NCBI RefSeq assembly: GCF_009730915.1
Contig: NC_052489.1
Coordinates: 5,855,622 to 5,919,621 of the forward strand
DNA: 64,000 nucleotides
DNA from: Dioscorea cayenensis subsp. rotundata
Lineage: Eukaryota; Streptophyta; Magnoliopsida; Dioscoreales; Dioscoreaceae
Reading direction: 5' to 3'
Part shown: positions 12,087 to 22,959 of the stretch, piece after piece
How positions within the stretch are numbered: position 1 is the first letter of the stretch
How the letters are laid out: every line of letters begins with the position of its first letter
Made by a program: the position numbers and the translations under genes
Notes under the pieces: generated by a model
The model's input: the letters and a program-made list of their open reading frames with translations, nothing else
What the model was told of the DNA's origin: nothing
Databases searched by the model: none

Positions 12087-12790
12087 ATTTTTGTTAAAGT
12101 AACTTATGGTTTATCCCTTTATCAGTTCGGTACTTATAGTTTAAATTATAATACTTTAGTATCTTGTAATTTAAATTTTTTTGTAAAAAAAAATACCAAA
12201 ATACTTAACTCCGTTAATTGTTAAACAAAAATTTACCTTTTTATCTTTATTTATATTATTAAAATATATACTAATTAAGAACCATTCAAGTCTACCTCCA
12301 ATTATAACTTGAATAATTTTATAACACTATACAAATAGACATGAATGGTTCTTATTTGTACATGTTTTAGTAATATAAAAGTGAAAATACCAAAATAATC
12401 CCTCTAATTTGTGTTTTTCGCCCTTTTAGTCCCTCTAATATAAAATCACCCTTTTGATCCCTCCAGCTGACAACTGTTTCTTCGCCAGCTGAATGGACCA
12501 AAAGGACAGAAATGTGCAAATACGAGCATTCATCAGCTGGATGGACCAAAAGGACGGATTTTATATTAGAGGGACTAAAAGGGCGAAAAACAAAATAAAG
12601 GAATCATTTTGGTATTTTTAATGATAAAAAAGTAAACTCTTATGCCTTGTCAGCAAGAATTAATAAAATTAAGCATTTTGGCACATTTTTTCAAATGGTT
12701 TAGACTATAGTGTATTAAAGCATTACAACTCAAACCACAAGTCCCGATTTGATAAAGAGACAAATCACAAGGTACTTTAACAAAATTTCC
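12087..12790. mobile_element. Long-terminal-inverted-repeat MITE, copy 1
   Basis: The two ends are inverted copies. The left begins near TTTTGTTAAAGTAACTTATGG and the right, reversed, reads TTTTGTTAAAGTACCTTGTG. The similarity continues inward for roughly 150 bp with small gaps. No coding capacity. A second copy lies at 26157-26625. The superfamily is uncertain; the long inverted repeats would fit a Mutator-like foldback element, but I could not define the target duplication. Another palindromic element is nested inside. Confidence 0.65.
12386..12617. mobile_element. Palindromic MITE nested inside the previous element
   Basis: Near-perfect arms of about 60 bp: 12386-12446 reads AATACCAAAATAATCCCTC.. 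and ends in TAGTCCCTCTAATATAAAATC. Its inverse begins at 12557 with ATTTTATATTAGAGGGACTA and ends with GGTATT. Two shorter direct copies of CAGCTGxATGGACCAAAAGGAC sit in the middle (near 12487 and 12536). The paralogous MITE at 26157-26625 lacks this block at the matching place (about 26460), so it provides an approximate empty site. Confidence 0.75.
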
Positions 12791-14649
12791 ATAAGTCCAC
12801 CAATGGATCATAAGAATCACTTTCCTTGCCATTTAGAGTACCATCCTCCCTATTCTAAAACCTCTCTCAAATGACCTAACTTAAAGAATAGACACTCACT
12901 TGGAGATCACCCCCCTTGTATCCAATGTTTACGTCTAGATCACTAAGCTTTTGAGTGTCAACACCTGCATAAAGATAGGCAGTGATCATGCTCAGGGCAC
13001 GTTACTGTAGATTATCCGCTTTCTACAGAGGATCGTCGGTAGTCCCCCTCACTTCGTAGAACCGCCCCCCTCCCCCCCAAACCAAAGTTTTCTATGTTCA
13101 CTGTCAAAGGATTCAACAAAAATACTAGGCCTCGACTAGTTCTACAAAATCATCCCACTCTCTAACAAATAATTTGCTATCCCTTTCAAGTTGGAGAAGG
13201 TGGCATGAATAGAAGAAGTGCTCAACCCTTTCCTGGTTTGAAATAAGTATGCTGGATTAAACTCGGCAACCTACCACTTCACCAATGGAATCATTCCTCC
13301 ATTTTGAAAGTGGTAAACTCGATTGAATATCTTATTACGGTGTAGAGCACATCATCAATCTCTCTAAAGTATGCTTTTGAGCGATGTGATTACATCCTTC
13401 AACCATGCTTCCCTATAATGTGGACCTGATTGTTGGCATTCGATGTTACCATGTGCTTTTCGATAGTTTCAAACTGAAAGATCACTGCCCAGAATAACGA
13501 CAGTAGAGCTGGCCCAGCATAATTACACCAAAATCTCACCTAGACAGTAAAGACCAACGTGTTTCTTCCAGTGCTAGCACCTCGTTGATACGACAAGACA
13601 AGGACAAAGCCCCTCTACACACCGTTGACCTGAGGAGAACAAAGACTTGTTGGAAGTCAGTGGTCAAGCCTAGCTCCCATCGTTCAAGACCCTTGAATTT
13701 GGAGAAATAGCTGCTGATTAAACCTCACTCCCAAGAAGAGAAGCTTGGCATGCTTGGTGGTGTGTCCAGGAATTCCATCGACAACTCCAAGCAAAAAACT
13801 CTACTAGCATCGAAGACTGCCATGCATGTTAACGCAGTTACCAATATAGAACTAGGTGTTGTTGAAACCACCCCTCCTTCTGTTAGTGCATTAAGTCAAA
13901 CCCATGTCTAGGATTAAAGGAAGATTTGCGCAAGTGCTTTTGATCTGGCTCATGTGCCGCAGGAAAACAGACTTCATATAATTAGTTATTAGAATTGACT
14001 AATCAAGATTATAAATTGGTTAATCATGTTCAATTGAAATCTTTAAAGTGTAATACTGTTAACCGTAATCTAAGCCTTGTAAGTTTGATGTCTTTAATGG
14101 CCACAACCGAACCCAACCAAGTTTGGACAATATCAAGTTGTCTAATAATGGGCCCCAACCAGGTGATGACCAATCTCAAGAGCCGTTTGAGAAGGCCCAT
14201 ACCAACGATGTTTGAGCCCAACCTCCTAAAGATCAAACTCTTCTTCTTTGGCCATGTCTTTCTGCGCCTAACCAACCAAAAGGCCCAACACTGGTCCCTC
14301 TCACGTATCCCATAACTTTGAGTAACATCACAATCTTGGGCTGAATTCTAAGCCCAACTCAACCCCATCTACTGCCTTTGGGCCTTTTTCCCTGCCAAAC
14401 CATACTAATCCTTCTGATCTGACCTTGCTCAAAGTGGTCTTTGACTTTCTCACTATAGTCCCCCAAAGGATGATGTGAAGTATGTCCCTCCACAAGGCCC
14501 GCTTATGATCAAATAATTACCTCCAAACTATGAGTGAATGTGGGGCATAGGTGAATGAAAGCTAGTTCCTTACAAATTGCCCACTAAGGTGGCCCCACCA
14601 GCTTCCACTCATTGCCCTATAACTCTCAAGACTCCTTTAGATGAGTTTA
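12791..14649. other. Moderately GC-rich repeat-like DNA, perhaps LINE 5' part
   Basis: This stretch differs from its AT-rich surroundings and runs in the same direction as the LINE relic that follows. Around 13995-14315 a plus frame rich in Pro, Asn and Ser resembles the low-complexity middle of plant LINE ORF1, but no zinc knuckle or RNA-binding motif could be recognised. A poly-C run lies near 13063-13079. Confidence 0.35.
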
Positions 14650-15345
14650 ATTAAGGTAGCAAGGACGTTAAACTCATACATAGAAAATTAAAGGAGTTAG
14701 CACAGTTTCTCAAAACCAATGCTTCTACCTCTTTGGACACTCCTCTACAGTCAGTGATTCACATTTTTACAACTACTTGTAGAAGCAGGGTTCCTAAATG
14801 AGCCTTCTATATTAGCAAGAAAGAAAAGAATTCAAGCGGATCCATCAGGTACCTCTCTCAACCCTTCCTTAATTTCTTCATGGACTAACTTCCAATTAGA
14901 AAAGTATTGCAGTGCTGGTGGCATTGATTTTGAGGGCCCTCAATGCCAAAAGTTAGTTTGTCTTCATAGTGTTAGAGCTACTAAATCAAAACATACATTT
15001 TCCTCTCTAGACAACACAAAGATCTCCAAGAAGGTCGGTAGCACGGCCTCTAGCAATTCTTCATGAAAGTTCTATCGTGGAGTGTTAGAGGCCTCGATAG
15101 GACCAAAAAAAGATTCCTCATCAAGAATTTCCTCGATCTTACCACTTTGATTTGTGTTGTCTCCAACAGACCAAACTCCCTTAAATATCTCAACTCTATT
15201 GGAGATCGATTAGAGGTACTCGGTTAGATAGCTTTATTAATCTTACAACTAAAGGTTCATCTGGAGGCATGGTCATCCCATGGAATAGTTCTTCAACTAT
15301 AGGTCAACTAGTTTTTAAGGTGCTTTCTATGTCTCAATGGAATTT
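14650..15345 (+). pseudogene. LINE (L1-type) relic: end of ORF1 and start of ORF2
   Basis: An ORF1-like frame ends with ..SSNSS and TGA at 15064-15066. ORF2 starts with an ATG at 15063 that overlaps this stop. ORF2 opens with MKVLSWSVRGLDRTKKRF, the typical start of a plant LINE apurinic endonuclease domain, and after frame breaks continues with SGGMVIPWNSS (15257-15289), another endonuclease segment. Similarity stops near 15345, where copia sequence in the opposite direction takes over. Reverse transcriptase is not present here. Confidence 0.7.
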
Positions 15346-16757
15346 ACGAGCTTGTCAGACCACTCCAAATGGTTGTTTACTTCAGTCTTCAGTCCCAATG
15401 TTCGTAGTAGTAAAACAATATTTTCCATCATGTTGTAGATGTTTGTTGTACTCCTTTCCTCTTTCATCACTATTAAATTATCCTTACTCACCTTAATGCA
15501 ATCTTTTTCGGTTTTATACCCAAAATCATTTGAATGCAAAGTACCAAGAGAAATCAAATTCTTCTTTAGTTCTGGAATACGTCTAACATCACACAAAGTT
15601 CGAACAACACCATTATGCATCTGAATCTTGATCTACCTCTTTCCAACAATAGCACACGCTTTATAATTATCCATGTAGACAAAAGCAAAATCACCTAATT
15701 TCAAGAATCAAACCAACTTTTATTCGTTGTCCTGTGAAACAAACATGTATCAAAATCCATAAATATGAGGTTTGACGTGATGAAAAAAAAGCAAATCCAC
15801 ATCGGTATAATTTGAATCACCATTATGAACCATATTTAGCAAACTTTATGAATCACCATTTCTTTCATCAATATTGTTGTTTAATGTTTGGACAATCCTT
15901 TCTAATATGTCTCATCTGCTGACACTTATAACATTGCATTGATTTTCTAACTCCGGAATTTCTTTTGTTAAAGCCATTCTGAACCATATTTAGCAAACTT
16001 TTATGAATCACCGTTTCTTTCGTCAATATGTTGTTTAATGTTTAAATAATCCTTTCTAATATGTCTCATCTGCTGGCACTTATAACATTGCATAGATTTT
16101 CTAACTTCGGAATTTCTTTTGTTAAAGCCATTTTTTCCCTATCTTCTCCCACTTTCCTGGTTCACTTTCACATGTCGTGCTTCGGTCTAATAACCTTCAA
16201 CATTATTTTGCTTCTATTGATTGTGGGCCAACAACACCGTAGTGATAACATCTACTTTGTTTGTATCTTCTCCCATGAGAGTGTAATCACCAAGTGATCA
16301 TACATAGCAAAATCATAGCTTTTGTCTTCATCTTCAATCCCAACCTCAATTCTTTGCAAATCACTATGTGATTCAAGAAATTGATATGTTGTAGCAGATT
16401 TGCACCCTCTTGCATCTTCAGGGTGTACAGCTTTTGTTTCTTCATATACAATATTTCTCAGAAACTCTACAATATTTATCAACTATCCAATTTCCTCCAG
16501 ACCTCCACCGAAGACGAGATATCCATGACGTGATACATACATCATCCGTCAAACACAACCAAATAACTGTCACCGCTCTTGCTTATAAATCTACCAATAC
16601 CTTGTCTTTTAAACCCTGAGGTTTTATCTCTTCCAATGCTCTAACGAATTCTTTACCACTACCATAATCCAAATCCCTATTCCATCAAACCTTTTCACAT
16701 CGAATTTTATAATGGAGTTCATCTTGCTAATGAAACCTCGCTCTGATACTACTTGTT
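15346..16757 (-). pseudogene. Decayed Ty1/copia gag-protease fragment
   Basis: Read on the minus strand, a primer-binding-site-like sequence (GTATCAGAGCGAGG, about 16737-16750) is followed by a gag start near 16722 (MNSIIKFDVKRFDG..). Then comes a gag body with EFLRNIV and YDHLVITLSWEKIQTK, a CCHC zinc knuckle (CYKCQQMRHIRKD, near 16050-16095), and a pre-integrase segment containing VRRIPELKKNLISLGTL at 15327-15620. Stops and frameshifts are frequent. Integrase, reverse transcriptase and RNase H are missing. The LTR at its upstream side probably extends right of 16757. Confidence 0.75.
15827..16133. repeat. Direct tandem duplication inside the copia relic
   Basis: 15827-15980 and 15981-16133 are two adjacent copies of about 153 bp, differing at only a few positions. 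The unit carries the gag zinc-knuckle codons, so the relic has two consecutive CCHC coding segments. Confidence 0.9.
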
Positions 16758-17984
16758 AAAAAAAAAATAGAAAATTTGCATGAGAAATCATGAGAGCAAG
16801 AAAACTGTGTTGTTGTAACAGCATCCCATCTCCCACTTGTGTTTTTACCACCAACCTATAGAAACAGTAGACCATATCTGTTTCTAAGCTGTCACTTTGC
16901 TTCTAGAGTCTGATTACACTTTTCTCTGTTCATTAGTACGCCTGGCATTCTATATTCATTAATTAATAAAACCATCAATACTGAGATCCGTGAGATCCAA
17001 AGATTTTCTAGCAATAAATCATCAAGTTTTATAATCTTTCCATCTCTATGCTTTCAATCCTAATCTTTACTTCACTTTGTTCTCTAAACTGTAAATCCAT
17101 CACCCAAGTTCAAAGCAAATTCAAAGACACAAAAACCACAGTCTCTCTTTTAATATATTGTGATTTATCTAATTTTTTAAAATAAATAAATAAATAAAAA
17201 TAACATAATATAAAAGGCATTTTAAAAGCGAATTGATTAATATATATCAAATAGAAAAGTTAGGCAGTCACACGGTAAACATTTGATGGTAGCGCTTCTT
17301 AAATAATTATTTAATTTAATAATATTATTTTAAAAATACCCCTAAATGTATATATTAAAATATTTTCAAAACATAAATTAGTTTATAATTGTTTATAACT
17401 AAAAGGAAAACATGTAAATTAATAAATAAACAAATGCAAACTAGCAATCACCATCCAACTTTAGTCAATTTAAGATGATATTTTTATTATTTTGATAAAA
17501 AAATCTGAAGTAGAAGTATAAGAAAAAATTTAAACTATTGGAATAAAATCCAAACAAATTTTTTTATTGATAAAAATGATCTAATTACCTTATCATATTT
17601 TTAAAAAAACTAAAAAATAACATAGAAAAATTTTGCTTTTATCAACTTAAGATGACATTTTCATTATTTTGATATAAAATCTAAAGTAGGAGGATTAATA
17701 AAAAAACATTTTAACCATTGAAATAAAAAGCTAAAACACTAGATACAATGATATAATGGTAATTTTCATTTGTTATATTATATGTTTCTAAAACAAGAAT
17801 ACTGAGAGGAATGGGAGGAATGAAACAATAATACCCATTTTATCGCAAAAAAAAAAAAAGAAAAAAAAAATCATGTATAGATATATATATAATCAAACAT
17901 GAGCATTTTGTATATTCATCACATTTGCCTAGCTAGGGACCTAAAAGAATAATAATAATTAAATTGAAGCATTGTGGTAAAACA
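16758..17984. other. AT-rich spacer, first part perhaps a copia LTR
   Basis: The first 350 bp are less AT-rich and directly upstream (minus sense) of the primer-binding-like site. They are therefore a plausible remnant of the 5' LTR, but no second copy exists to test this. The rest is featureless AT-rich DNA with A runs. Confidence 0.4.
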
Positions 17985-19460
17985 TAATTTCTAATCCTCA
18001 ACGTATCTCCTATAAATGTTAATAAACTCATCACATTTCATTAATTTTTATTTTATTTTTCTTTGTATATTTAAATTTTTTGTCAGGGTAAGATAATAAA
18101 TAATTATTTCAAGTCCTATAAAAAAATTATTCATCAACGTATCTTCCAATTGGTTAGGTTCTTAAAATCTTTAGAATGAAACGGAAATTTAAATTCAAAT
18201 AAATTGTAGGCTTATTTAACTAATTTCTATTCGATCTTGTGTATATTTAAATCAAGTTTCATGATAAAACAAAAATAACAAATTAATATTATTAAAGATT
18301 TTTTTTTCTTGTATTTCTGAAATTTCATTTGATAAAAATCACAGTTAACAACTTTCCAAAATTACAATTACAAACATCAAGAACTCTAGTCATCAGTACA
18401 TCAATTGAGATGGGATTTTAAAAAATCTCAAAAGATTTTGACTTTAGGAGTGTGAAATAAATTGATGCGGACTTATCTAATTAAATTTTATTTTATTTTG
18501 TATATATTTAAATTATTTTCAGATAAATAATAGTTAAAATTTTTTATAAAAATTACATTTTTAGCCAGTTTAATAAAAACCATAGTTAAAAACTTTCCAA
18601 AATTACAATTACAAGCATCAATATATAACTCTAGTCATCAGTACATATCTATTCAGATGGGATTTTGGAAAATCTCAAAAGAAATTTATTTTTTGGGATG
18701 TAAAATAAATTGAAGCGGACCTATCTAATTAAAATTTATTTTATTTTGTATATATGTAAATTATTTTTCATGATAAATAATACGTTAAATTCTTTTTTTT
18801 TTAAATTACATCTGCACTCATTTTATTCGGAAACAAAAAAAAATAAAAATAACTACTATACATCAAGATATCCTTTAACCAATGGAATTTCAAAACGTTA
18901 GAGAGTTGTAGACATTTAAAATGCTAGATAAACAGAAATAATCTTATTTAATTAACTTCACATTTTTGTAAATTTAAATTATATTAGATGTCATGCTAAA
19001 ATAATTTTCTTTTTTTCAAAATCGCCTTTGCAATTAGTTAACTATGCTATAAATAAAAATAAAAAAAATTTAAAAAAAACACTATTCATCAAGATATCTT
19101 CTAATCAATGGAAATTCAGAAGAAATTCAGAACTGCAGAGAGAAGCAGGCATTTAAAATGCTAAATAAACAGAAATAAGAAGATTAAATTAATTTCATAT
19201 TTTTGAAATTTAAATTATATTAAAAGTCATTCTAATTTTTTTTGTTTCAAAATCACCTTTGCATTTAGTTTAGTATGCTATAAAACAACTACTATTCATC
19301 AAGATATCTTCTAACCAATGGAAATTCAGAACTGCAGATAGAAGCAGGCATTTAAAATGCTAAATAAACAGAAATAATCTTATTTAATTAATTTCATATT
19401 TTTGTAAATTTAAATTATATTAGAAGTCATGCTAAATTTTTTATTCAAAATCACCTTTAC
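17985..19460. repeat. Degenerate tandem array, units of about 200-240 bp
   Basis: Related units follow one another. Two copies of a unit with CTCTAGTCATCAGTACAT (starts near 18384 and 18629) are about 240 bp apart. Three copies of a sister unit with ATCAAGATATCTTCTAACCA and GGCATTTAAAATGCTAAATA start near 18861, 19087 and 19297. More diverged members with CAACGTATCTTCC lie at about 18000 and 18135. Shared landmarks inside units are the phrases TTTTGTAAATTTAAATTATA and TCAAAATCACCTTTGCA. No coding capacity. Confidence 0.75.
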
Positions 19461-20104
19461 ATTTAATAAAAGAAATTAAACCTTTATATTACTTATTTTA
19501 TAATAAATACAAACAAATACTTAAATGTAATAATATTTTAAGAAAATTATAATTATTCTTTGAAATACTCTCACATTTACTTTAAATATATGTATAAATT
19601 ATTAATATATTTAGAAACTCATTCATGTTATTAATTTTCCTTTTCAGTAAAAATTTAAATTTCAGTCTTATTCTAGCATATCAATTGAAAATATATGTTT
19701 AAAATTTGAATGATTTAATTCTATTATCTACTGGTAAAATAAAGATAGGAAAATAAAAAGACTTTTTATTTCTCACACCTTCCACGTATCACAATAAATT
19801 ATAATCTGCATTCATATATTATGTTCAAACACAGTAACTCCATATCATCATCATAAATAATATTATAAGCAAGGAGGGTACCAACCAATGTGTAGTGGCA
19901 AATGGCAATCCCTTAAAAAGTCGATCATACTCATAATAATAAGATGCTCACATCTTTCATGTATTGCAAGAAATCCATATGATTAGTATTCACATGCACT
20001 GTTGAAACATAATAACACTATTAATATCATGATTGATGACTGTTATATTTATCATAAACAGTAAAAGGTAATTAGGAGAGTATGTAGCATTTTGTTATTG
20101 CTAA
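19461..20104. other. AT-rich 3' flank of the LFG gene
   Basis: No exon or repeat recognised. It contains the likely 3' UTR of the minus-strand gene that ends at 20105. Confidence 0.6.
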
Positions 20105-22846
20105 TTAAGCAATGCCTGCAAGCCCAAGGAGTGACGTGAAGAGGTTGACACCAGCCAGATACAGATCAATGGCTGCAATTATGTACTCATCATAGCCATG
20201 CCGTTTGATCAGACTCTCAGTGTGGAAGATGATGAAACCTGAGAACAGTAATGTAGCTAGCAAGGAGTAGACTGTGTAGACAATCCTATCAAGTGGAAAA
20301 AAAAGCTGCACAAGATCAAAAGATTTATTACTTTTATTCAGAAGGGTTGACAGCAAACATTGCCTTTTAAGTTATTATTATTACTTCTCAATTCTGAAAA
20401 TTAACAGCAATATTATATAAAGTTTAGACATGAGAAATTAAAGGGAAGGGAGAGATACCTGTATGATGAGATAGACTAGTAGGACATGAATGGTTGCAAA
20501 CAGAAAAGGGAAGATGAATGTGAAGTCATTGCCGCCTCTGGCAGCCCAGAATGTGAAGAGTGTGAGTGCAATGAAGACTGTGCAGGTCAAAATTGCAGCT
20601 TCCAGGAATGCCTTCACTGTGGCAATTCACAGTTCCCATTAAGTTTCGTTTAAAATAGGATAGAATTGGAAAAAATAAAAAAAAAAACATATCAAATATA
20701 TGTAGCTTTGCTTCATTGTATAAAATACTCATGATGGTTGCAGCTTCTAGGATTACCTTCAGAGTAGTAATTTCACAATTTCACTTAAAATTACTTCAAA
20801 TTCAAAGAAACATATCAAAGATTGTGTTCTGCGCGTCATTATATAGAATGATCATGGTCAGGTACATAATATACTTGAGTTAAACATATACAGTAATGTA
20901 TTATGAATAATCTGATCAGTTTCATTCATCAAACAAACAAATTAACAATTTTATTTAGAAAAAATTATTTCTATTCTCATTTCCTAATTACTCAAAGATG
21001 GATGAAGAGAAGAGAACAGAAGTATACAGGAATTTGAAGGCATATAGTCAAACATGGTTTTCCATGATTATGTAGCATTTAGCTGTTTTTGTAAGGGTTT
21101 GCAAGCAAAACAGCATACATTAAATGATACTTGAAAAAAGGTATCACAAAGATTGTGTGCATTAAACACCACGCATGCATGTTCTCCATGAATCAACAAG
21201 CAAAATGATCAATAAACCTACCACTGGGATTTAACATAATTTATATTTCAAGTATGAATAAAACTAGCATAATAATCAATTAATTTAAGTGGTAAAGATG
21301 ACACTAATGACTATCCGAATTTTTAGTATTAATTATATTTAAATTATATTCACTATAAAATATTAGTTACATGTTTCTAAAATTACATTTGTATGATTGT
21401 GTCCATGAAGACATTTTCTAATTACTTTTTTTAAGCAAGAAATTTAATATGCGTAATACATCAAAGTAGTTCTTCAGTTTTTTTTTTTATTTTTTTATTT
21501 TGATAAAATATTATAAATGACCGCTTCATTAATAATAATAAAGATATCACAAACAATTTGTTCATTAAACAAGAAAGCGTGGAAGTTCTTCATGAGTCAA
21601 CAAGTCAGTATACCACAACTGAGATTTAACACAAAAATTATAAATAAAACTATATTAAAACTTAAAAAAATAGCAAACCAAGTAATTAATTAAAAAAAGT
21701 AAAAAGCTCCAGCCGAATGCCTTGATCCAATCTTTAGGCCTTTTTTTATACTTAATTATTTTTTAATGATAAAATAATGATTAAAAAATTCCAAAATTCA
21801 TTAGTATCTATGAAGGCATTTCCGAGTAGGTGAGAAATTTAAAATTTTCAAAAAATTCAAAAACAAATAGAGATATGTAATGCTAAATAACTTCAAACAG
21901 GGTTATTTAGCTAATTAATTAATTTAAGGGTAAAAAAAATCACATATGACCCCAACAAAATATTTAGTGTGTCTGTGTATACGTATATGATAACATTTTG
22001 CATACTGTATTTAAAATTTTCGTAAATAAATTTATGTGAGATGATAAAATAATTAATACAAAGAATAAGATACCTAAAAGGCTAAATAAACTCAAGAAGG
22101 ACAATTTGTTTCATTTTCTGAAAAAACTTTATCATAATAGAATTTTAATTAGAAATTTAATTAAAAATTTAATGAGAGATGTGTTTGCCTCCAGATCAAC
22201 ACTAGAGGAATTCTCTAGAACGATGCATGGGATGGTTTTATACCGTCAGCTCCCAAATCAATGGTTATGGTTATAATTAAAAAAAAACAAAAACAAAAAT
22301 TTAAAAAAAAAAAAAAAAGACAATGATTATGGATTCCTCACCGCCGAAGAAGCTGCTGAGAATGCAGACGGAGCAGCTGATGCAGGCTGTGAAAATCGCG
22401 AGCAAAACGAGGTTGATCGGGTGCTTTCGGCGGAAAATCAACATCGGGAACATCGCTGACACACCATTCGAGATCCAGATTAAAGACCCACAAAGAAATC
22501 AAAACAGATTGGGAAAATTAGGGCTTCTTATACTACCAATGAAAGGGGAGAGAAGGATGGCAACGAAGACCACTATTGAAGTGAGGCCACCGGAGAGGAA
22601 GAACTTGGGGATGGGATGGACGAAGGCGCCAACGGCACCGACGGCGGACGTGAACAGGAACTGAGATGCAAGGATCGTGTAGACTTTGCGAATGAACGCC
22701 CAGCGAGCACGAGGGTCCTCCGCCATCTTCGGGTACAGCGGCGCCGGTACGGCAGCGTCGGCATTGGCGTTGCCGTTCTCTAGATCTTCGGCCTCCTTCT
22801 CAACGGCGTTTCCCTTCTCTGCATCCTTGAACTTCTCCTTCGCCAT
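20105..22846 (-). CDS. LFG: LIFEGUARD-type BAX inhibitor-1 family protein, divergent paralogue
   Basis: Multi-pass membrane protein of the LFG/TMBIM (BAX inhibitor-1) family, which in plants dampens cell death and affects calcium handling from internal membranes. Exons (minus): 22846-22537, 22455-22342, 20616-20459 and 20305-20105. They join in frame to 783 nt, 260 residues, close to the usual family length. The N-terminus is acidic and polar (MAKEKFKDAEKGN..), followed by the family start RARWAFIRKVYTILASQF and about seven hydrophobic spans. Exon lengths 114 and 158 equal those of the paralogue at 33143-35296. In the last exon the usual DTDNLIKRY is HTESLIKRH and LYLDIINLF is LYLAGVNLF, so two conserved Asp residues are gone; the C-terminus is also unusual (SLLGLAGIA). 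Intron 2 is 1.7 kb. The frame is fully open, so it looks expressed but functionally altered. Confidence 0.9.
20729..20776 (-). repeat. Partial duplicate of LFG exon 3 border inside intron 2
   Basis: GGTTGCAGCTTCTAGGATTA.. followed by CCTTCAGAGTAGTAATTTCAC resembles the true 5' border of exon 3 and its acceptor at 20595-20635, about 135 bp away. It is probably an old tandem duplication. It retains no useful reading frame. Confidence 0.6.
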
Positions 22847-22853
22847 TGCAATG

Positions 22854-22857
<4 letters not shown>

Positions 22858-22888
<31 letters not shown>
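22858..22888. repeat. (CT)n tract in the LFG 5' leader
   Basis: About fourteen CT units, read as (GA)n in the transcript, lie just upstream of the ATG at 22846. GA/CT tracts are common in plant 5' leaders and are length-variable. Confidence 0.9.
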
Positions 22889-22891
<3 letters not shown>

Positions 22892-22950
22892 TTCTAGGGC
22901 TAGGGTTTTTTTAGGGAAGGCGAGGAGGTGGAGGATGTTGAGCTGGGGTT

Positions 22951-22956
22951 TATATA
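22951..22956 (-). promoter_or_regulatory. Candidate TATA box of the LFG gene
   Basis: CTATATAAACCCC read on the minus strand lies about 105 bp upstream of the start codon and just upstream of the CT-rich leader. The leader also contains a telo-box-like AAACCCTAGCCCTAG at about 22890-22905. Confidence 0.55.
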
Positions 22957-22959
22957 GGC

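Noticed and set aside
13995-14315. Frames of 106 (plus) and 81 (minus) residues as host genes
   Set aside because: No splice context or domain; the position and composition fit the LINE ORF1 region.
17985-19460. CRISPR-like array
   Set aside because: Units are long, diverged and adjacent with no spacer structure; this is eukaryotic nuclear DNA.
22323-22664. Plus-strand frame opposite LFG exons 1 and 2
   Set aside because: Antisense shadow of GC-rich exon DNA; the minus strand has splice sites, family motifs and a paralogue.
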